This document shows positions 34,571-44,784 of a stretch of 64,000 bases of DNA, one piece after another. Every line of letters starts with the position of its first letter. Positions within the stretch are counted from its first letter, which is position 1. Origin of the DNA: Dyadobacter jejuensis (GTDB taxonomy: Bacteria > Bacteroidota > Bacteroidia > Cytophagales > Spirosomataceae); contig NZ_QGDT01000001.1 of the NCBI RefSeq assembly GCF_003149085.1, positions 124,001 through 188,000 of the forward strand. The letters are read 5' to 3'. The position numbers and the translations under genes are program-made. Below the pieces are notes generated by a model. The model was not told the DNA's origin. It saw only the letters and a program-made list of their open reading frames with translations, and did not search any database.

Positions 34571-35563
34571 TTAATAATCTTCAATGAGGGTAGGATTGTA
34601 ATAGGCCTCAATTTCAGCTTTAGAAGGCACCTTTACCGGGCGAACTACTCTAAACCCAACGAAAGATGCACTCGTCATCCACCATTCACTCTTAGGCAAC
34701 TGGGGGTCTAGTATCTTCCATTCAGGTTTGGAGGCGGTACGCGCAGCACTCCTGAGGTCCTCGGCGTCGTCGTCCCAGGAACCGCCACGTACGGCAGTAG
34801 GGTATAGCTCTTTTACTGGGGCATATTTCTCTCCGTTGGGTTTGTTGCCGTAATAGTCGGGAATGTACTGGTCCAAAGTCCACTCCATCACGTTCCCGTG
34901 CATGTCATGAAGGCCCCAGGCATTGGGTTTTTTAAGGCCAATATTTTTGTAGGCGCCATCGCTATTCTTGCTGTACCAAGCGTATTCGTCGAGCTTAGAG
35001 GCGTCGTCACCAAATGAATAGGCGGTTTGGCTTCCTGCCCTACAGGCATATTCCCATTCGGCTTCTGTAGGTAATCGGTAGAAAATCCCTGTTTTGTCAT
35101 ATAGCCATTTACAGAAGTAGATAGCGGCATATTGGGTCATATTAATGGCCGGATAATGTTCCCTTCCCATCCCAAAGGACATGTCCACATAGGGGGGGCT
35201 AGGACGGGTACTGGCATCGGTTTTTACTACACTCTTCTCTGGGTCTGGGTGCCTTGCTGCCATTTCTTTTTCCATATTCTTAAAAGAATACAGATCGTAA
35301 ATGTCCCAGGATACTTCATATTTACCCATCCAAAAAGGTTCGATTTTGACCTTATGCTGTGGGCCTTCGTCGTCTTGATGCCCCTTTTCGGAGGCAGGAC
35401 TGCCCATGGTAAACTCCCCTCCGGGAATGGCTACCATGTCGTAAACTTGCGGGCTACCGCCTATTACCTGCGTGTAATTTTTGAAATCTTTGGTTTGAGA
35501 ATAAGATAAGTTACCAAGAAATGTTAATGGGATTAGGAAAAGAAATTTTTTGTACATGATCAT
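34571..35563 (-). CDS. Secreted FGE/SUMF1-domain protein
   Basis: A 330-residue exported protein with a signal peptide (FLFLIPLTFLGNLSYSQ). The remainder is a formylglycine-generating-enzyme (SUMF1) fold: VAIPGGEFTMGSPASEKGHQDDEGP, then MGKYEVS, YRLPTEAEWEYACRAG, GLHDMHGNVMEWTLDQY, AVRGGSW, and VGFRVVR at the end. Many such proteins are not true FGEs but have other roles (for example, T9SS/gliding proteins of the GldJ/GldK type). The active-site cysteines of true FGE are not evident, so sulfatase activation is not supported. It probably forms a two-gene operon with the oxidoreductase. Confidence 0.88.
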   Translation of the reverse strand: MIMYKKFLFLIPLTFLGNLSYSQTKDFKNYTQVIGGSPQVYDMVAIPGGEFTMGSPASEKGHQDDEGPQHKVKIEPFWMGKYEVSWDIYDLYSFKNMEKEMAARHPDPEKSVVKTDASTRPSPPYVDMSFGMGREHYPAINMTQYAAIYFCKWLYDKTGIFYRLPTEAEWEYACRAGSQTAYSFGDDASKLDEYAWYSKNSDGAYKNIGLKKPNAWGLHDMHGNVMEWTLDQYIPDYYGNKPNGEKYAPVKELYPTAVRGGSWDDDAEDLRSAARTASKPEWKILDPQLPKSEWWMTSASFVGFRVVRPVKVPSKAEIEAYYNPTLIEDY

Positions 35564-35657
35564 TTGATGTGTTCAATAAGAAACAACTAACTTTATATAA
35601 GGAGCAATATTATCGTTTTTACCTTAGTAAAACGAATTTTTTCTTTGATAACTATCC

Positions 35658-35665
35658 TACCTTTG
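35658..35665 (+). promoter_or_regulatory. Candidate -7 promoter element of the ABC-F gene
   Basis: TACCTTTG matches TAnnTTTG 26 bases before the ATG of the ABC-F gene. No convincing -33 element was found at the usual distance. Confidence 0.4.
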
Positions 35666-35690
35666 TACAAACAGAATTAGATTTTATTAT

Positions 35691-37556
35691 ATGAATTATC
35701 TTTCAGCAGAAAATCTTGCGAAGTCATTTGCAGATAAATGGCTTTTTAAAAATATTAATTTTGGTATTAGCAAAGGAGACAAAATCGCACTCATCGGGAC
35801 CAATGGAACGGGGAAGACTACCTTCCTGAATATACTCACTGGGAAGCTTCCTCCTAGTGAAGGTTCGGTAAGTCTGCGGAAAGACACCCGGGTGGGCTAC
35901 CTCGATCAAAGTCCCGCTTTCGATGAGACGATGCAAGTGATGGACGTCATCTTTTCGTCGGCCAATCCCGTAGCCCAGGTCGTTAAGAAGTATGAAGAGG
36001 CTCTGGAAGCCCATGACGACCAGGCCATGATGGCGCTTATGGAAGATATGGATAGTCTTAATGCTTGGGACTTCGAGTCGAAAACCAAGGAGATTCTGGG
36101 CCGACTGGGCATTCACCATACCGATAGCCTGTATGGGACCCTCTCTGGAGGGCAGCGCAAACGCGTGGCATTGGCCAAGATTTTGCTCGAAGAGCCCGAT
36201 TTGCTGATTCTCGATGAACCTACCAACCATTTGGATCTGGATACCGTAGAATGGTTGGAAAACTATTTGAATACCTCCAATACCACCTTGCTGGTAGTGA
36301 CCCACGACCGGTATTTCTTGGACACCGTGTGTAACCAAGTGCTGGAGTTGGACCATGGCTCTGCTTATACTTATAAAGGGAATTACTCTTATTTCCTCGA
36401 GAAAAAGGCGGAAAGAGAGGAAATAGAAGCGGCAGGAATCGATAAGGCGCGTAACCTGATGCGCAAGGAGCTCGACTGGATCCGCCGCCAACCAAAGGCC
36501 AGGGGTACCAAAGCAAAATATAGGGTGGATGCCTTTGAGGAACTAAAGGAAAAAGCCAGTCAGAAAAAATTTGATGCTCAGTTGGAGTTAAATGTGCGTA
36601 CCTCTAGGCTGGGTAGTAAGATTGTAGAACTCGATAAGGTGAGCAAAGGCTTCGGTGACCGGCAGCTCATTAAGGATTTTGAATATACTTTCCGTAAGGG
36701 GGACCGGCTTGGAATTGTTGGTAAAAATGGGATGGGAAAATCTACCCTGCTCAATATGATTATGGGAGAACTGGAACCCGATAGCGGCAAGGTCGTAACC
36801 GGCGAAACGGTACAATTTGGCTATTATCGACAGTCAGATATGGTTTTCGATGACAATCAACGGGTGATCGATGTGGTGAAGGATGTGGCTGAGGTAGTGC
36901 GGCTAGGTACTGGTGAGACGGTAACCGTCACCCATTTGTTGCAGGCTTTCTTGTTTACTCCCGAAAAACAATACGATTTTGTGGCTAAGCTCAGCGGGGG
37001 AGAAAAGCGTAGACTTCAGCTGTTGTTGATTTTGATGAAGGAACCCAATTTCCTAATTCTCGATGAGCCTACCAACGATTTGGACATCAGTAGTCTCAAT
37101 GTCATTGAGGAGTTTTTGGCGACGTTCCCAGGTTGCCTGATGATCGTTTCCCACGACAGATACTTCCTGGATCGTCTCGTCGAACATATCTTTGTCTTCG
37201 AAGGAGAAGGGAAAATTAGTGACTTCCCTGGCAATTATTCTGAACTTAGGGAGTATCAGGATGAGCAGAAACTGGAACAAAAGGCCAATCCTGTCAAAGA
37301 AGTGGTGGCTAAGCCTGTAGAACAGCCCGTAGTTCAGGCTTCCAAAAGGAAATTGAGCTATAAGGAGAAACAAGAGTTCGAGGGCTTAGAAGCTGAAATG
37401 GCTAGCCTGGAGCAGAAAAAAGCAAAGTTGATAGAACAACTTAGCCAGGGAGGCTCTCATGAGGAACTTACCCAATGGGCCCGCGAAATTGAAGAGGCAA
37501 CCAACACCCTGGAAGAAAGGGAATTGCGGTGGTTAGAGCTCTCTGAAAGCGTTTAG
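35691..37556 (+). CDS. ABC-F family ATPase (Uup-like)
   Basis: A 621-residue soluble protein with two ABC domains and no membrane part, as in ABC-F translation factors. The first domain has Walker A GTNGTGKTT, signature LSGGQRKRVALAKIL and Walker B LLILDEPTNHLDL; the second has GKNGMGKST, LSGGEKRRLQLLLIL and FLILDEPTNDLDI. A linker (KELDWIRRQPKARGTKAKYR) and a C-terminal coiled coil (KEKQEFEGLEAEMASLEQKK) follow the Uup pattern. Such proteins bind the ribosome or branched DNA. Nothing else in the neighbourhood points to antibiotic resistance. Confidence 0.9.
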   Translation: MNYLSAENLAKSFADKWLFKNINFGISKGDKIALIGTNGTGKTTFLNILTGKLPPSEGSVSLRKDTRVGYLDQSPAFDETMQVMDVIFSSANPVAQVVKKYEEALEAHDDQAMMALMEDMDSLNAWDFESKTKEILGRLGIHHTDSLYGTLSGGQRKRVALAKILLEEPDLLILDEPTNHLDLDTVEWLENYLNTSNTTLLVVTHDRYFLDTVCNQVLELDHGSAYTYKGNYSYFLEKKAEREEIEAAGIDKARNLMRKELDWIRRQPKARGTKAKYRVDAFEELKEKASQKKFDAQLELNVRTSRLGSKIVELDKVSKGFGDRQLIKDFEYTFRKGDRLGIVGKNGMGKSTLLNMIMGELEPDSGKVVTGETVQFGYYRQSDMVFDDNQRVIDVVKDVAEVVRLGTGETVTVTHLLQAFLFTPEKQYDFVAKLSGGEKRRLQLLLILMKEPNFLILDEPTNDLDISSLNVIEEFLATFPGCLMIVSHDRYFLDRLVEHIFVFEGEGKISDFPGNYSELREYQDEQKLEQKANPVKEVVAKPVEQPVVQASKRKLSYKEKQEFEGLEAEMASLEQKKAKLIEQLSQGGSHEELTQWAREIEEATNTLEERELRWLELSESV

Positions 37557-37608
37557 CGATCGGCTCCCATGACCATTTACTGTTCTTTGTGTACCAAATA
37601 AAAACAAT

Positions 37609-38241
37609 ATGAATTCGATTATAGACTTTTTTCAATACCTGCTCAATTCGGAGGAGTTGATACGAACGGGTGGGTTAATGGTAATAACTTTTATTGTATT
37701 TGCAGAAAATGGTCTTTTTTTCGCATTTTTCCTGCCCGGCGACTATTTGGTGTTCCTGGCGGGGGTTTTCTGTGGAACTGGCTTGTTGGAAGTGCCTATA
37801 GCTATTCTACTCATTTGTTTGTTTACCGCGGCCGTATTGGGGTCTTTGTTAGGATATGTTTTTGGTAAGTATTTCAGTGGCATGTTCGAAAACAGAAAGG
37901 ACTCTTTATTCTTCAAAAAGAAGCATATCGAAACCACCAAGGAGTATTTTCTACGATACGGAAGTAGAACACTGATTATCAGTCGTTTTTTGCCCATTGT
38001 TCGCACCTTTGCCCCTATTTTGGCAGGGCTGGTCAAGATGCCATTTCCCTATTTTTTGTTTAATAATGTGGCTGGAGCGGCCATTTGGATAGGATTGCTC
38101 ACAGGGGGCGGCTTCCTGTTTGGAGAACGCTTTCCTTGGATTGTCGACTACGTTCATTATATCATCCTCTTCTTTTTGGCTATTACCACTTTTACAGTCA
38201 TCAAGGGATATCTTAATTCTCGTAAGGAACTCAAAGGGTGA
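37609..38241 (+). CDS. DedA family membrane protein
   Basis: A 210-residue inner-membrane protein with a VTT (SNARE-associated) domain. Characteristic parts are FAENGLFFAFFLPGDYLVFLAG near residues 30-50, GYVFGKYFSGM, and the family motif RYGSRTLIISRFLPIVRTFAPILAG. DedA proteins are linked to phospholipid scrambling, undecaprenyl-phosphate recycling and membrane homeostasis. It follows the ABC-F gene by 52 bases and converges on the gamma-carbonic anhydrase-like gene. Confidence 0.92.
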   Translation: MNSIIDFFQYLLNSEELIRTGGLMVITFIVFAENGLFFAFFLPGDYLVFLAGVFCGTGLLEVPIAILLICLFTAAVLGSLLGYVFGKYFSGMFENRKDSLFFKKKHIETTKEYFLRYGSRTLIISRFLPIVRTFAPILAGLVKMPFPYFLFNNVAGAAIWIGLLTGGGFLFGERFPWIVDYVHYIILFFLAITTFTVIKGYLNSRKELKG

Positions 38242-38262
38242 CCCAGCGACAAGGCCAGGCCG

Positions 38263-38805
38263 TTAGTGTTCGGCTTGGCCTTGTTCGGCCCCTTCCTCCT
38301 TAAACCAACCCGAATAAGTTATGTAGTTATTGGCGGTTCTATCAATGGCGGCATTCAGCTCTGGAGAGACATCCTTCAAGTATTTGGCGGGATTACCGGC
38401 ATAAATGGTCCCCGGGGGTACTTTGGTGCCTTGGGTAACGATGGCCCCTGCCGCTACAATGGCCCCGCTCCCTATTACGGCCCCATCCATCACAATGGCC
38501 CCCATGCCAATAAGCACATGATCCTCGATGGTACAGCCATGGACGATGGCATTATGCGCTACCGATACATAATTGCCGATCTGGGTGGCAAACCGCTGGT
38601 AGGTACAGTGTACCACGGCTCCGTCCTGGATATTGGAATGATGGCCTATACGGATGCTGTTGACGTCGCCACGAACTACGGCATTGAACCAGACCGTACA
38701 ATGGGAGCCAAAAATAACATCGCCCACGATGGTGGCATTGTCGGCCAGCCAGCCCTCTTCTCCAAAACTTGGAGCCTTACCCTTTACAGATTTTATAAGT
38801 GCCAT
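38263..38805 (-). CDS. Gamma-carbonic anhydrase family protein
   Basis: A left-handed parallel beta-helix protein of 180 residues with imperfect hexapeptide repeats ([29 protein letters not shown], and [27 protein letters not shown]). His residues at the trimer interface positions ([14 protein letters not shown] and [13 protein letters not shown]) fit the metal site. The start is ATG 38805 ([19 protein letters not shown]); an ATG at 38889 would add 28 odd residues. These proteins are often annotated as acyltransferase-like; real carbonic anhydrase activity is not proven by the sequence. Confidence 0.88.
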   Translation of the reverse strand: MALIKSVKGKAPSFGEEGWLADNATIVGDVIFGSHCTVWFNAVVRGDVNSIRIGHHSNIQDGAVVHCTYQRFATQIGNYVSVAHNAIVHGCTIEDHVLIGMGAIVMDGAVIGSGAIVAAGAIVTQGTKVPPGTIYAGNPAKYLKDVSPELNAAIDRTANNYITYSGWFKEEGAEQGQAEH

Positions 38806-38951
38806 TCCTTTATTATTTTTTGTTTTGGGCCACAGCAGAATCCAAGTTTCACAATAAAATATCCATAGAACTGCCCTGGAAGTCCCCAATTTAAAATAAA
38901 ATTAAATATATTGAGGTTTAAAGTAACATTGAAAACGGAATATATTCTGGA

Positions 38952-39503
38952 ATGCAGCAAATAAACAAGGGGAGTATCTTGATAGCCCAGCCTTATCTGG
39001 GGGATCCCAATTTTGAGCGGGGTGCGGTACTAATCTGTGAGTATGCCGTGGAGGGTTGTTTCGGTTTTGTCCTCAACCAACCTACAAACCTCCTGTTGAG
39101 CGATGTGCTCGAGGAGTCTATCTATCAGGAGGTTCCCCTCTACCTTGGCGGACCCGTAGAAAAAAATACTTTGCATTATATTCACCGCCGCCCCGACCTG
39201 ATAGACGAAGGGGTGGAGATTATGGATGGGCTATATTGGGGGGGGGATTTCGACAGAGTAAAAACGCTGATTAATATCAATACCTTAACCCCGGAAGACA
39301 TCCGTTTCTTTATTGGCTATTCGGGTTGGGGAACGGGGCAGATAGAAGACGAAATGGAGGCCCAAACATGGATTGTTACCAAAGTAACGGCAGACTTCCT
39401 TTTCAATACCCCTGCCGATCAATTTTGGCGAGCCGTGCTTCGCGAAATGGGCGGCGAATACCGTTCCATGTCCCATTATCCTATCGACCCCCGTCTCAAC
39501 TAA
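38952..39503 (+). CDS. YqgE/AlgH family protein
   Basis: A 183-residue cytoplasmic protein of the UPF0301 family, whose biochemical role is unsettled. Recognisable sequences are GSILIAQPYLGDPNFERGAVLICEY at the start, GCFGFVLNQPTNLLLSDVL, LYLGGPVEKNTLHYIH and IRFFIGYSGWGTGQIEDEM. It lies 146 bases beyond the divergent gamma-carbonic anhydrase-like gene start and 12 bases from the next, convergent small gene. Confidence 0.93.
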   Translation: MQQINKGSILIAQPYLGDPNFERGAVLICEYAVEGCFGFVLNQPTNLLLSDVLEESIYQEVPLYLGGPVEKNTLHYIHRRPDLIDEGVEIMDGLYWGGDFDRVKTLININTLTPEDIRFFIGYSGWGTGQIEDEMEAQTWIVTKVTADFLFNTPADQFWRAVLREMGGEYRSMSHYPIDPRLN

Positions 39504-39515
39504 GCCCTATTCGCC

Positions 39516-39734
39516 TTAGTTTTGGTGAATCGTTCCTTGTATCGATTCATAGTCCGACTTAATTCTCCCCATTTCCTTCGTCAGGAATAGCTGCAGCTGG
39601 GTGTTGAATTCCTTTTGTTCTTCTTCATTTAGGCTAGCGTACAGGGCTTTGAGCTCCAGGTTGATCGCCGCACGTTCTTGTTCATCGGCAGCGTTCATAG
39701 ATCGTATATGGAATCGTTTAAAATCGAATTGCAT
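39516..39734 (-). CDS. Small conserved hypothetical protein
   Basis: A 72-residue helical cytoplasmic protein (FDFKRFHIRSMNAADEQERA, then AINLELKALYASLNEEEQKEF). No known motif is seen. The charged amphipathic helices and an isolated position support a real gene; I recall similar short proteins in Cytophagales but cannot check. It has its own start region in the gap before the metallophosphoesterase gene. Confidence 0.55.
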   Translation of the reverse strand: MQFDFKRFHIRSMNAADEQERAAINLELKALYASLNEEEQKEFNTQLQLFLTKEMGRIKSDYESIQGTIHQN

Positions 39735-39900
39735 ATTGATAGTGGTTTGGTTTACGCTACAAAGTTCGCCGTTAATCCTTGAAAATGGAACAATTAGCCC
39801 TGTAAATAATCCGTTTACCTACTAATTTTAAGATTTACCTTTCCATTCCTGAACGAGAAGGAGCTTCAAAGCGTTAAAAAACGATAGATTAATCCATTTT

Positions 39901-41157
39901 ATGAATAGAACATTTTTCTTTGTAGCCTTAACCCTCATTCTCTTTGCGATAGATTGGTACGTTTGGACCGGCTTACGCCTGGCCATTCGAAATTTTGGTC
40001 CTCAGAGCCAGCGCTGGATTGGCCTCGGTTACTGGCTGCTTACGGCCCTGACTCTATTGGCCTATTTGGCGATGCAAATATTGCCTCCCGATACCTTCGG
40101 AAGGACTACTCGTATATTTATAATCGCTTTTATATCGATTCCCTACCTTTCGAAGCTATTGGCCGTGTTGATCCTCTTGGTCGATGAGTTGCGCCGTATT
40201 TTTCAATGGGGGGCTAGCCTGCTATTCCCGTCAGTAGCCGATACGGTTCCAGCAACTGGGGAAAAAGTCATTCCCCGGTCCGAATTTCTGGCGCAGACGG
40301 CCCTGATAGCCGGCACCGGGCTTATGGGGACTTTCACTTTTGGAATCCTTTCTGGTGCACACGACTACCGGATTCGTCGGGTAACGGTGCCCCTAAAAAA
40401 CTTACCCAAGGCCTTCGATGGCATCAAGATAGCCCAACTTTCGGATATTCATTCAGGGAGTTTTTTCAATAAAACGGCCGTGAAAGGTGGGGTGGAAATG
40501 TTGATGAAAGAGAAACCCGATATCGCTTTCTTTACGGGCGATCTCGTCAACGATCGGGCCGAAGAGGTGAGGGACTATATCGATATATTCGACAAGTTAA
40601 AAGCACCTCTGGGTGTTCATTCTACCCTGGGCAATCACGACTATGGCGACTACGTACAATGGGGCTCCGATGAGAGGAAGGCTCGGAATTTGAATGACCT
40701 TAAGAAGGCTCACGAGCTGTTGGGCTGGAAACTAATGCTCGACGAAAATAGGGCTATTCGGGTCGATGGAGAGGAAATAGGACTCATTGGTATCCAAAAT
40801 TGGGGTGCCGGTAATTTTGCCAAATATGGCAATCTCGACAAGGCCTATGCAGGTAGTGAGGACTTTCCCGTTAAGTTATTGCTTTCTCACGATCCCAGTC
40901 ATTGGAGGGCTCAGGTGCTGCCCAAGTATTCCGATATCGATGTCGCCTTTGCCGGGCATACCCATGGAATGCAGTTTGGGGTAGAAATTGGAGCCTTAAA
41001 ATGGAGCCCAGTGCAGTATCGCTATAAGGAATGGGGTGGGTTGTACCAAGAAAAAGATCAGTACATCTATGTCAACAGGGGTTTTGGCTATATTGGCTAT
41101 CCAGGCAGGGTGGGTATACTACCCGAAATTACCATCATGGAATTAGTACGGGCCTAG
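39901..41157 (+). CDS. Membrane-anchored metallophosphoesterase
   Basis: A 418-residue protein with about four N-terminal membrane helices (residues 5-25, 41-63, 70-88 and around 140-155) and a C-terminal calcineurin-like domain. The metal motifs are complete: LSDIHSGSF, TGDLVND, LGNHDYGD, LLSHDPSHW and FAGHTHGMQFG. The layout is that of YkuE-like phosphoesterases that act on lipid or nucleotide substrates at the membrane. No substrate clue is given by the neighbours. Confidence 0.92.
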   Translation: MNRTFFFVALTLILFAIDWYVWTGLRLAIRNFGPQSQRWIGLGYWLLTALTLLAYLAMQILPPDTFGRTTRIFIIAFISIPYLSKLLAVLILLVDELRRIFQWGASLLFPSVADTVPATGEKVIPRSEFLAQTALIAGTGLMGTFTFGILSGAHDYRIRRVTVPLKNLPKAFDGIKIAQLSDIHSGSFFNKTAVKGGVEMLMKEKPDIAFFTGDLVNDRAEEVRDYIDIFDKLKAPLGVHSTLGNHDYGDYVQWGSDERKARNLNDLKKAHELLGWKLMLDENRAIRVDGEEIGLIGIQNWGAGNFAKYGNLDKAYAGSEDFPVKLLLSHDPSHWRAQVLPKYSDIDVAFAGHTHGMQFGVEIGALKWSPVQYRYKEWGGLYQEKDQYIYVNRGFGYIGYPGRVGILPEITIMELVRA

Positions 41158-41229
41158 GAATCCTGATTGATAGATACTGTATCTGTTTTTTAATCGTTAT
41201 TAGTACATCTTTTTATTCGACATAACCCG

Positions 41230-41436
41230 ATGAAAAAACGAATTAGAACTTTTATTGTCTGCTGTTTATTATTAGGGCTTAATGCCCCTGTTTGGGCCCT
41301 TTCGCCGGAAAGTACGGCTCAGGTGGAGCAACAATGGGGGAAGAAAAAGAAATACAAAGGGTATAAGAAGCCTAAGTCTAAAAAGTTTCTGGGAATTTTT
41401 AAAAGGAAGACCGATTGTGGTTGTCCTAACAAGTAA
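41230..41436 (+). CDS. Small secreted basic protein
   Basis: A 68-residue protein with a signal peptide (RTFIVCCLLLGLNAPVWA) and a lysine-rich mature part (KKKKYKGYKKPKSKKFLGIF) ending TDCGCPNK with two cysteines. It could bind acidic polymers or nucleic acid outside the cytoplasm, but no family is recognised. It lies alone between the metallophosphoesterase and gcvP. Confidence 0.6.
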   Translation: MKKRIRTFIVCCLLLGLNAPVWALSPESTAQVEQQWGKKKKYKGYKKPKSKKFLGIFKRKTDCGCPNK

Positions 41437-41584
41437 AATATACCCTCATCCAGCACGTTCATTAAAGTCAGTTACCTGGTATTATGGTCCTTAGTGGCCG
41501 GACACCCTGAAAATGGTAACGTATTTTATATAAATTTCAAGGTAAGCAAGAACACCAAACTGAAAGGATTTGGTAGGATTTGCT

Positions 41585-41592
41585 TACTTTTG
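41585..41592 (+). promoter_or_regulatory. Candidate -7 promoter element of gcvP
   Basis: TACTTTTG matches TAnnTTTG, about 43 bases before the gcvP ATG. The nearest TTTG (41569-41572) is only 12 bases away, too close for a regular -33 element. Confidence 0.4.
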
Positions 41593-41634
41593 TGTTTTCT
41601 AACCATCTAATTTCGGCATTGTTAGCCAATCTTA

Positions 41635-44523
41635 ATGAAAATTAATCTTCAGAACCAGGATCTCTTCGAAAATCGTCACCACGGAAAAGACGACGAAGAA
41701 CTACAAGGTATGTTGGATGTGGTAGGTGCATCGAGTTTGGACGAATTAATAGACCAAACATTGCCCGCCACCATTCGGTTACAGAAACCTTTGAATTTGC
41801 CCAGCCCTAAGACCGAACAGGCTTTTCTAAAAGGTATCAAGAAGATTGCCAGAAAGAATTTGTTGTTCAAATCTTATATTGGTGGCGGATACTACGATAC
41901 CATCACTCCAAATGTAATATTAAGAAACATTTTGGAAAACCCTGCTTGGTACACGGCCTATACGCCGTACCAGGCGGAGATTGCCCAAGGGCGTCTAGAA
42001 ATGCTCCTGAATTTTCAGACTCTGGTGACGGATCTGACTGGGATGGAAATTGCCAACGGATCCTTATTGGATGAGGCTACTGCGGCAGCAGAGGCCATGA
42101 CGATGTTTTATGCCGTTAAACCCGCTGCCAAAAAGCAGGCGAATACTTTTTTCGTCTCGGAGCTATGCCACCCACAAACCATCGACTTAGTTCATACCCG
42201 GGCTACTCCGGTGGGTATTAAGGTGGTAGTAGGCGACCATACCCAGGTAGACCTGCAGGATGAAAGCCTTTATGGTGCTTTGCTGCAATATCCTGCCAAT
42301 AATGGAGAGGTAATAGACTACACCGATTTCATTGCTCAAGCGCATGAAGCCAACATACTAGTGGCTACTGCGGCCGATTTACTGTCCCTTGCCCTGTTGA
42401 AGTCGCCCGGTGAAATGGGCGCCGATGCCGTGGTGGGATCCTCCCAGCGCTTCGGTGTTCCTATGGGCTATGGCGGACCGCATGCAGCATTTTTTGCTAC
42501 GCGCGCCGAGTACAAGAGAAGCTTACCGGGCCGTATCATCGGGGTGTCGGTAGACGCCGAAGGAAACCGTGCCCTACGCATGGCGCTACAGACCAGAGAG
42601 CAACATATACGTAGAGAGAAGGCTACTTCCAATATTTGTACCGCTCAGGTTCTTTTGGCGGTTATTGCCGCCGGATACGCCGTATATCATGGTCCGGAAG
42701 GAATCAAAAACATTGCCTTAAGGGTGCATGGCCTCACTCAACTCTTTGTGAATACCATCACTCAGTTTCACTATAAGGTGCTTACCGACCAGTATTTCGA
42801 TACGGTAACCATCGAAACTCCATTGGGCCCTAAGCTCAAGGAACAAGCCGAAAAATGGGGGGTTAACCTAGGGTATAATAAGAATGGAACGGTCACCGTA
42901 GCCATGGATGAGGCCAAAACCTTTTCTGATGTGATTGACCTGCTCAATATCTTTGCGGAAGTATCGGGCTTCTCTGGCGAAATGGTGATTGAGGAGGAGG
43001 TAGAGTCGGGCCTTGCGGAGTCTTTACTACGCCAGTCGCCTTACCTAACCCACCCGGTGTTCAATACCCACCATACCGAGCACGAGATGCTGCGGTACCT
43101 GAAAGTGTTGGAGAACAAAGACCTTTCTTTGGTGCACTCGATGATCTCCCTGGGCAGCTGTACCATGAAGCTCAATGCTACCGCGGAAATGATCCCGTTG
43201 ACTTGGCCCGAATTTGCCAATATACATCCTTTTGCTCCTACTGCCCAGGTGGGTGGTTACGCTCAGTTGATCATAGAGCTCAATGCCTGGTTGTGTGAGA
43301 TCACCGGCTTCGCAGCCATGTCGTTCCAGCCTAACTCGGGCGCTCAAGGGGAATATGCCGGACTGATGGCCATCAGGGCCTATCATGCTAGCCGTGGGGA
43401 TCAGCACCGAAATGTAGCCTTAATCCCGGCCTCAGCACATGGTACCAACCCAGCCTCCGCAGTGATGGCGGGAATGAAGGTGGTCGTAACCAAATGCGAT
43501 CAAAAGGGAAATATCGATGTAGCCGACTTAAAGGCCAAGGCCGAACTCCATGCCAATAACCTGGCCTGTTTGATGGTGACTTATCCTTCTACACATGGGG
43601 TATATGAAGAGAGTATTATAGAAATCTGTGAGGTGATTCATTCCCACGGAGGACAGGTGTATATGGATGGGGCCAATATGAATGCCCAGGTAGGCCTTAC
43701 GAGCCCTGCCAGCATAGGAGCCGATGTTTGCCACCTAAACCTACATAAGACCTTCTGCATACCTCATGGAGGAGGTGGACCTGGCGTAGGACCCATAGGG
43801 GTAGCGGAGCACTTGGTGCCCTTCCTTCCTAGCCATGTAAGCTATAACAAACTGCCGGAACATCTGGAAGATGGTCAGGCGGGTGCCGTATCGGCTGCGC
43901 CATATGGTAGTGCGAGTATTCTGACGATCTCCTATGCCTATATCGCGATGATGGGTGCCGAGGGACTTACCAATGCTACGAAGCTGGCGATTCTGAATGC
44001 CAACTATATTAAGGAGCGACTAAGAGAACATTATGATGTGCTTTATACCGGTACCAACGGACGCTGTGCACATGAGATGATTCTCGATTGCCGTGCCTTC
44101 AAAGCCGCTGGTATAGAAGCCGAGGACCTGGCCAAGCGGTTGATGGACTATGGCTTCCATGCGCCTACCTTATCGTTTCCGGTGGCGGGTACTTTAATGA
44201 TAGAGCCTACCGAATCGGAATCTAAGGCGGAGCTGGACCGTTTCTGTGACACCATGATCGCCATTCGACAAGAAATTAGTGAAGTGCAGAACGGAGAGGC
44301 CGACCCCAAAGATAATGTCCTTAAAAATGCGCCCCATACCATGCGGGTAGTGATGGATGAGGCATGGGCCAGGTCTTATAGCCGTGAGAAGGCGGTTTTC
44401 CCCCTTCCACATCTACGTTTCAACAAGTTTTGGCCTAGTGTGAGCCGGGTCGACAGCGCATATGGCGACAGAAACCTAATATGTGCTTGTATTCCCGTAG
44501 AGGCTTATGCTGAGGTAGAGTAG
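41635..44523 (+). CDS. gcvP: Glycine dehydrogenase (decarboxylating), P-protein
   Basis: PLP-dependent P-protein of the glycine cleavage system, which decarboxylates glycine and passes the aminomethyl group to the H-protein. At 962 residues it is the one-chain form. The PLP-binding Lys is Lys705 in [20 protein letters not shown]. Other family signatures are [49 protein letters not shown], and the end [17 protein letters not shown]. gcvT and gcvH are not adjacent. A terminator follows 22 bases after the stop. Confidence 0.98.
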   Translation: MKINLQNQDLFENRHHGKDDEELQGMLDVVGASSLDELIDQTLPATIRLQKPLNLPSPKTEQAFLKGIKKIARKNLLFKSYIGGGYYDTITPNVILRNILENPAWYTAYTPYQAEIAQGRLEMLLNFQTLVTDLTGMEIANGSLLDEATAAAEAMTMFYAVKPAAKKQANTFFVSELCHPQTIDLVHTRATPVGIKVVVGDHTQVDLQDESLYGALLQYPANNGEVIDYTDFIAQAHEANILVATAADLLSLALLKSPGEMGADAVVGSSQRFGVPMGYGGPHAAFFATRAEYKRSLPGRIIGVSVDAEGNRALRMALQTREQHIRREKATSNICTAQVLLAVIAAGYAVYHGPEGIKNIALRVHGLTQLFVNTITQFHYKVLTDQYFDTVTIETPLGPKLKEQAEKWGVNLGYNKNGTVTVAMDEAKTFSDVIDLLNIFAEVSGFSGEMVIEEEVESGLAESLLRQSPYLTHPVFNTHHTEHEMLRYLKVLENKDLSLVHSMISLGSCTMKLNATAEMIPLTWPEFANIHPFAPTAQVGGYAQLIIELNAWLCEITGFAAMSFQPNSGAQGEYAGLMAIRAYHASRGDQHRNVALIPASAHGTNPASAVMAGMKVVVTKCDQKGNIDVADLKAKAELHANNLACLMVTYPSTHGVYEESIIEICEVIHSHGGQVYMDGANMNAQVGLTSPASIGADVCHLNLHKTFCIPHGGGGPGVGPIGVAEHLVPFLPSHVSYNKLPEHLEDGQAGAVSAAPYGSASILTISYAYIAMMGAEGLTNATKLAILNANYIKERLREHYDVLYTGTNGRCAHEMILDCRAFKAAGIEAEDLAKRLMDYGFHAPTLSFPVAGTLMIEPTESESKAELDRFCDTMIAIRQEISEVQNGEADPKDNVLKNAPHTMRVVMDEAWARSYSREKAVFPLPHLRFNKFWPSVSRVDSAYGDRNLICACIPVEAYAEVE

Positions 44524-44544
44524 CGCTTATAAGGATGACCTTTA

Positions 44545-44584
44545 AAAAAAGGGAGATAGGGCTTAGGCTTTATCTCCCTTTTTT
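44545..44584 (+). terminator. Intrinsic terminator after gcvP
   Basis: A 14-base-pair stem AAAAAAGGGAGATA / TATCTCCCTTTTTT encloses 12 bases, 22 bases after the gcvP stop, with the T-run in the right arm. The bases from 44585 to 44728 show no gene or structure I recognise. Confidence 0.85.
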
Positions 44585-44728
44585 GATGAGATAAGCCAGT
44601 TGCAGCTTATGCCGACCCTACACTAACGGGAGCCCAGTGTTGCCGGAATAGGGCTGCTGATACAAATGGGTAATTACCTCAACTCTTTTTTAAGGGGCCT
44701 TTCAGCCGTATCGACTTGAGGTATAAAA

Positions 44729-44764
44729 AAACAGGTGAACTACCCTCTGGTAATTCACCTGTTT
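44729..44764 (-). terminator. Intrinsic terminator at the end of the nuoA-J operon
   Basis: Read on the minus strand, an 11-base-pair stem continues into four more pairs round a CTCT-type loop and is followed by a run of T, 21 bases after the nuoJ stop. This is strong evidence that the operon ends at nuoJ. Confidence 0.88.
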
Positions 44765-44784
44765 GAATATTGGGTGATATGGAC

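Noticed and set aside
35724..36491. Minus-strand frame of 255 residues over the ABC-F gene
   Set aside because: Fully antisense to a gene with two complete ABC domains; no independent signal.
35691..37556. ABC-F protein as an antibiotic-resistance factor
   Set aside because: The sequence pattern with C-terminal coiled coil is Uup-like, a housekeeping type, and no mobile element is nearby.
44585..44728. Possible remnant nuoK between the two terminators
   Set aside because: No hydrophobic frame or NuoK motif is visible in these bases in any frame I read.
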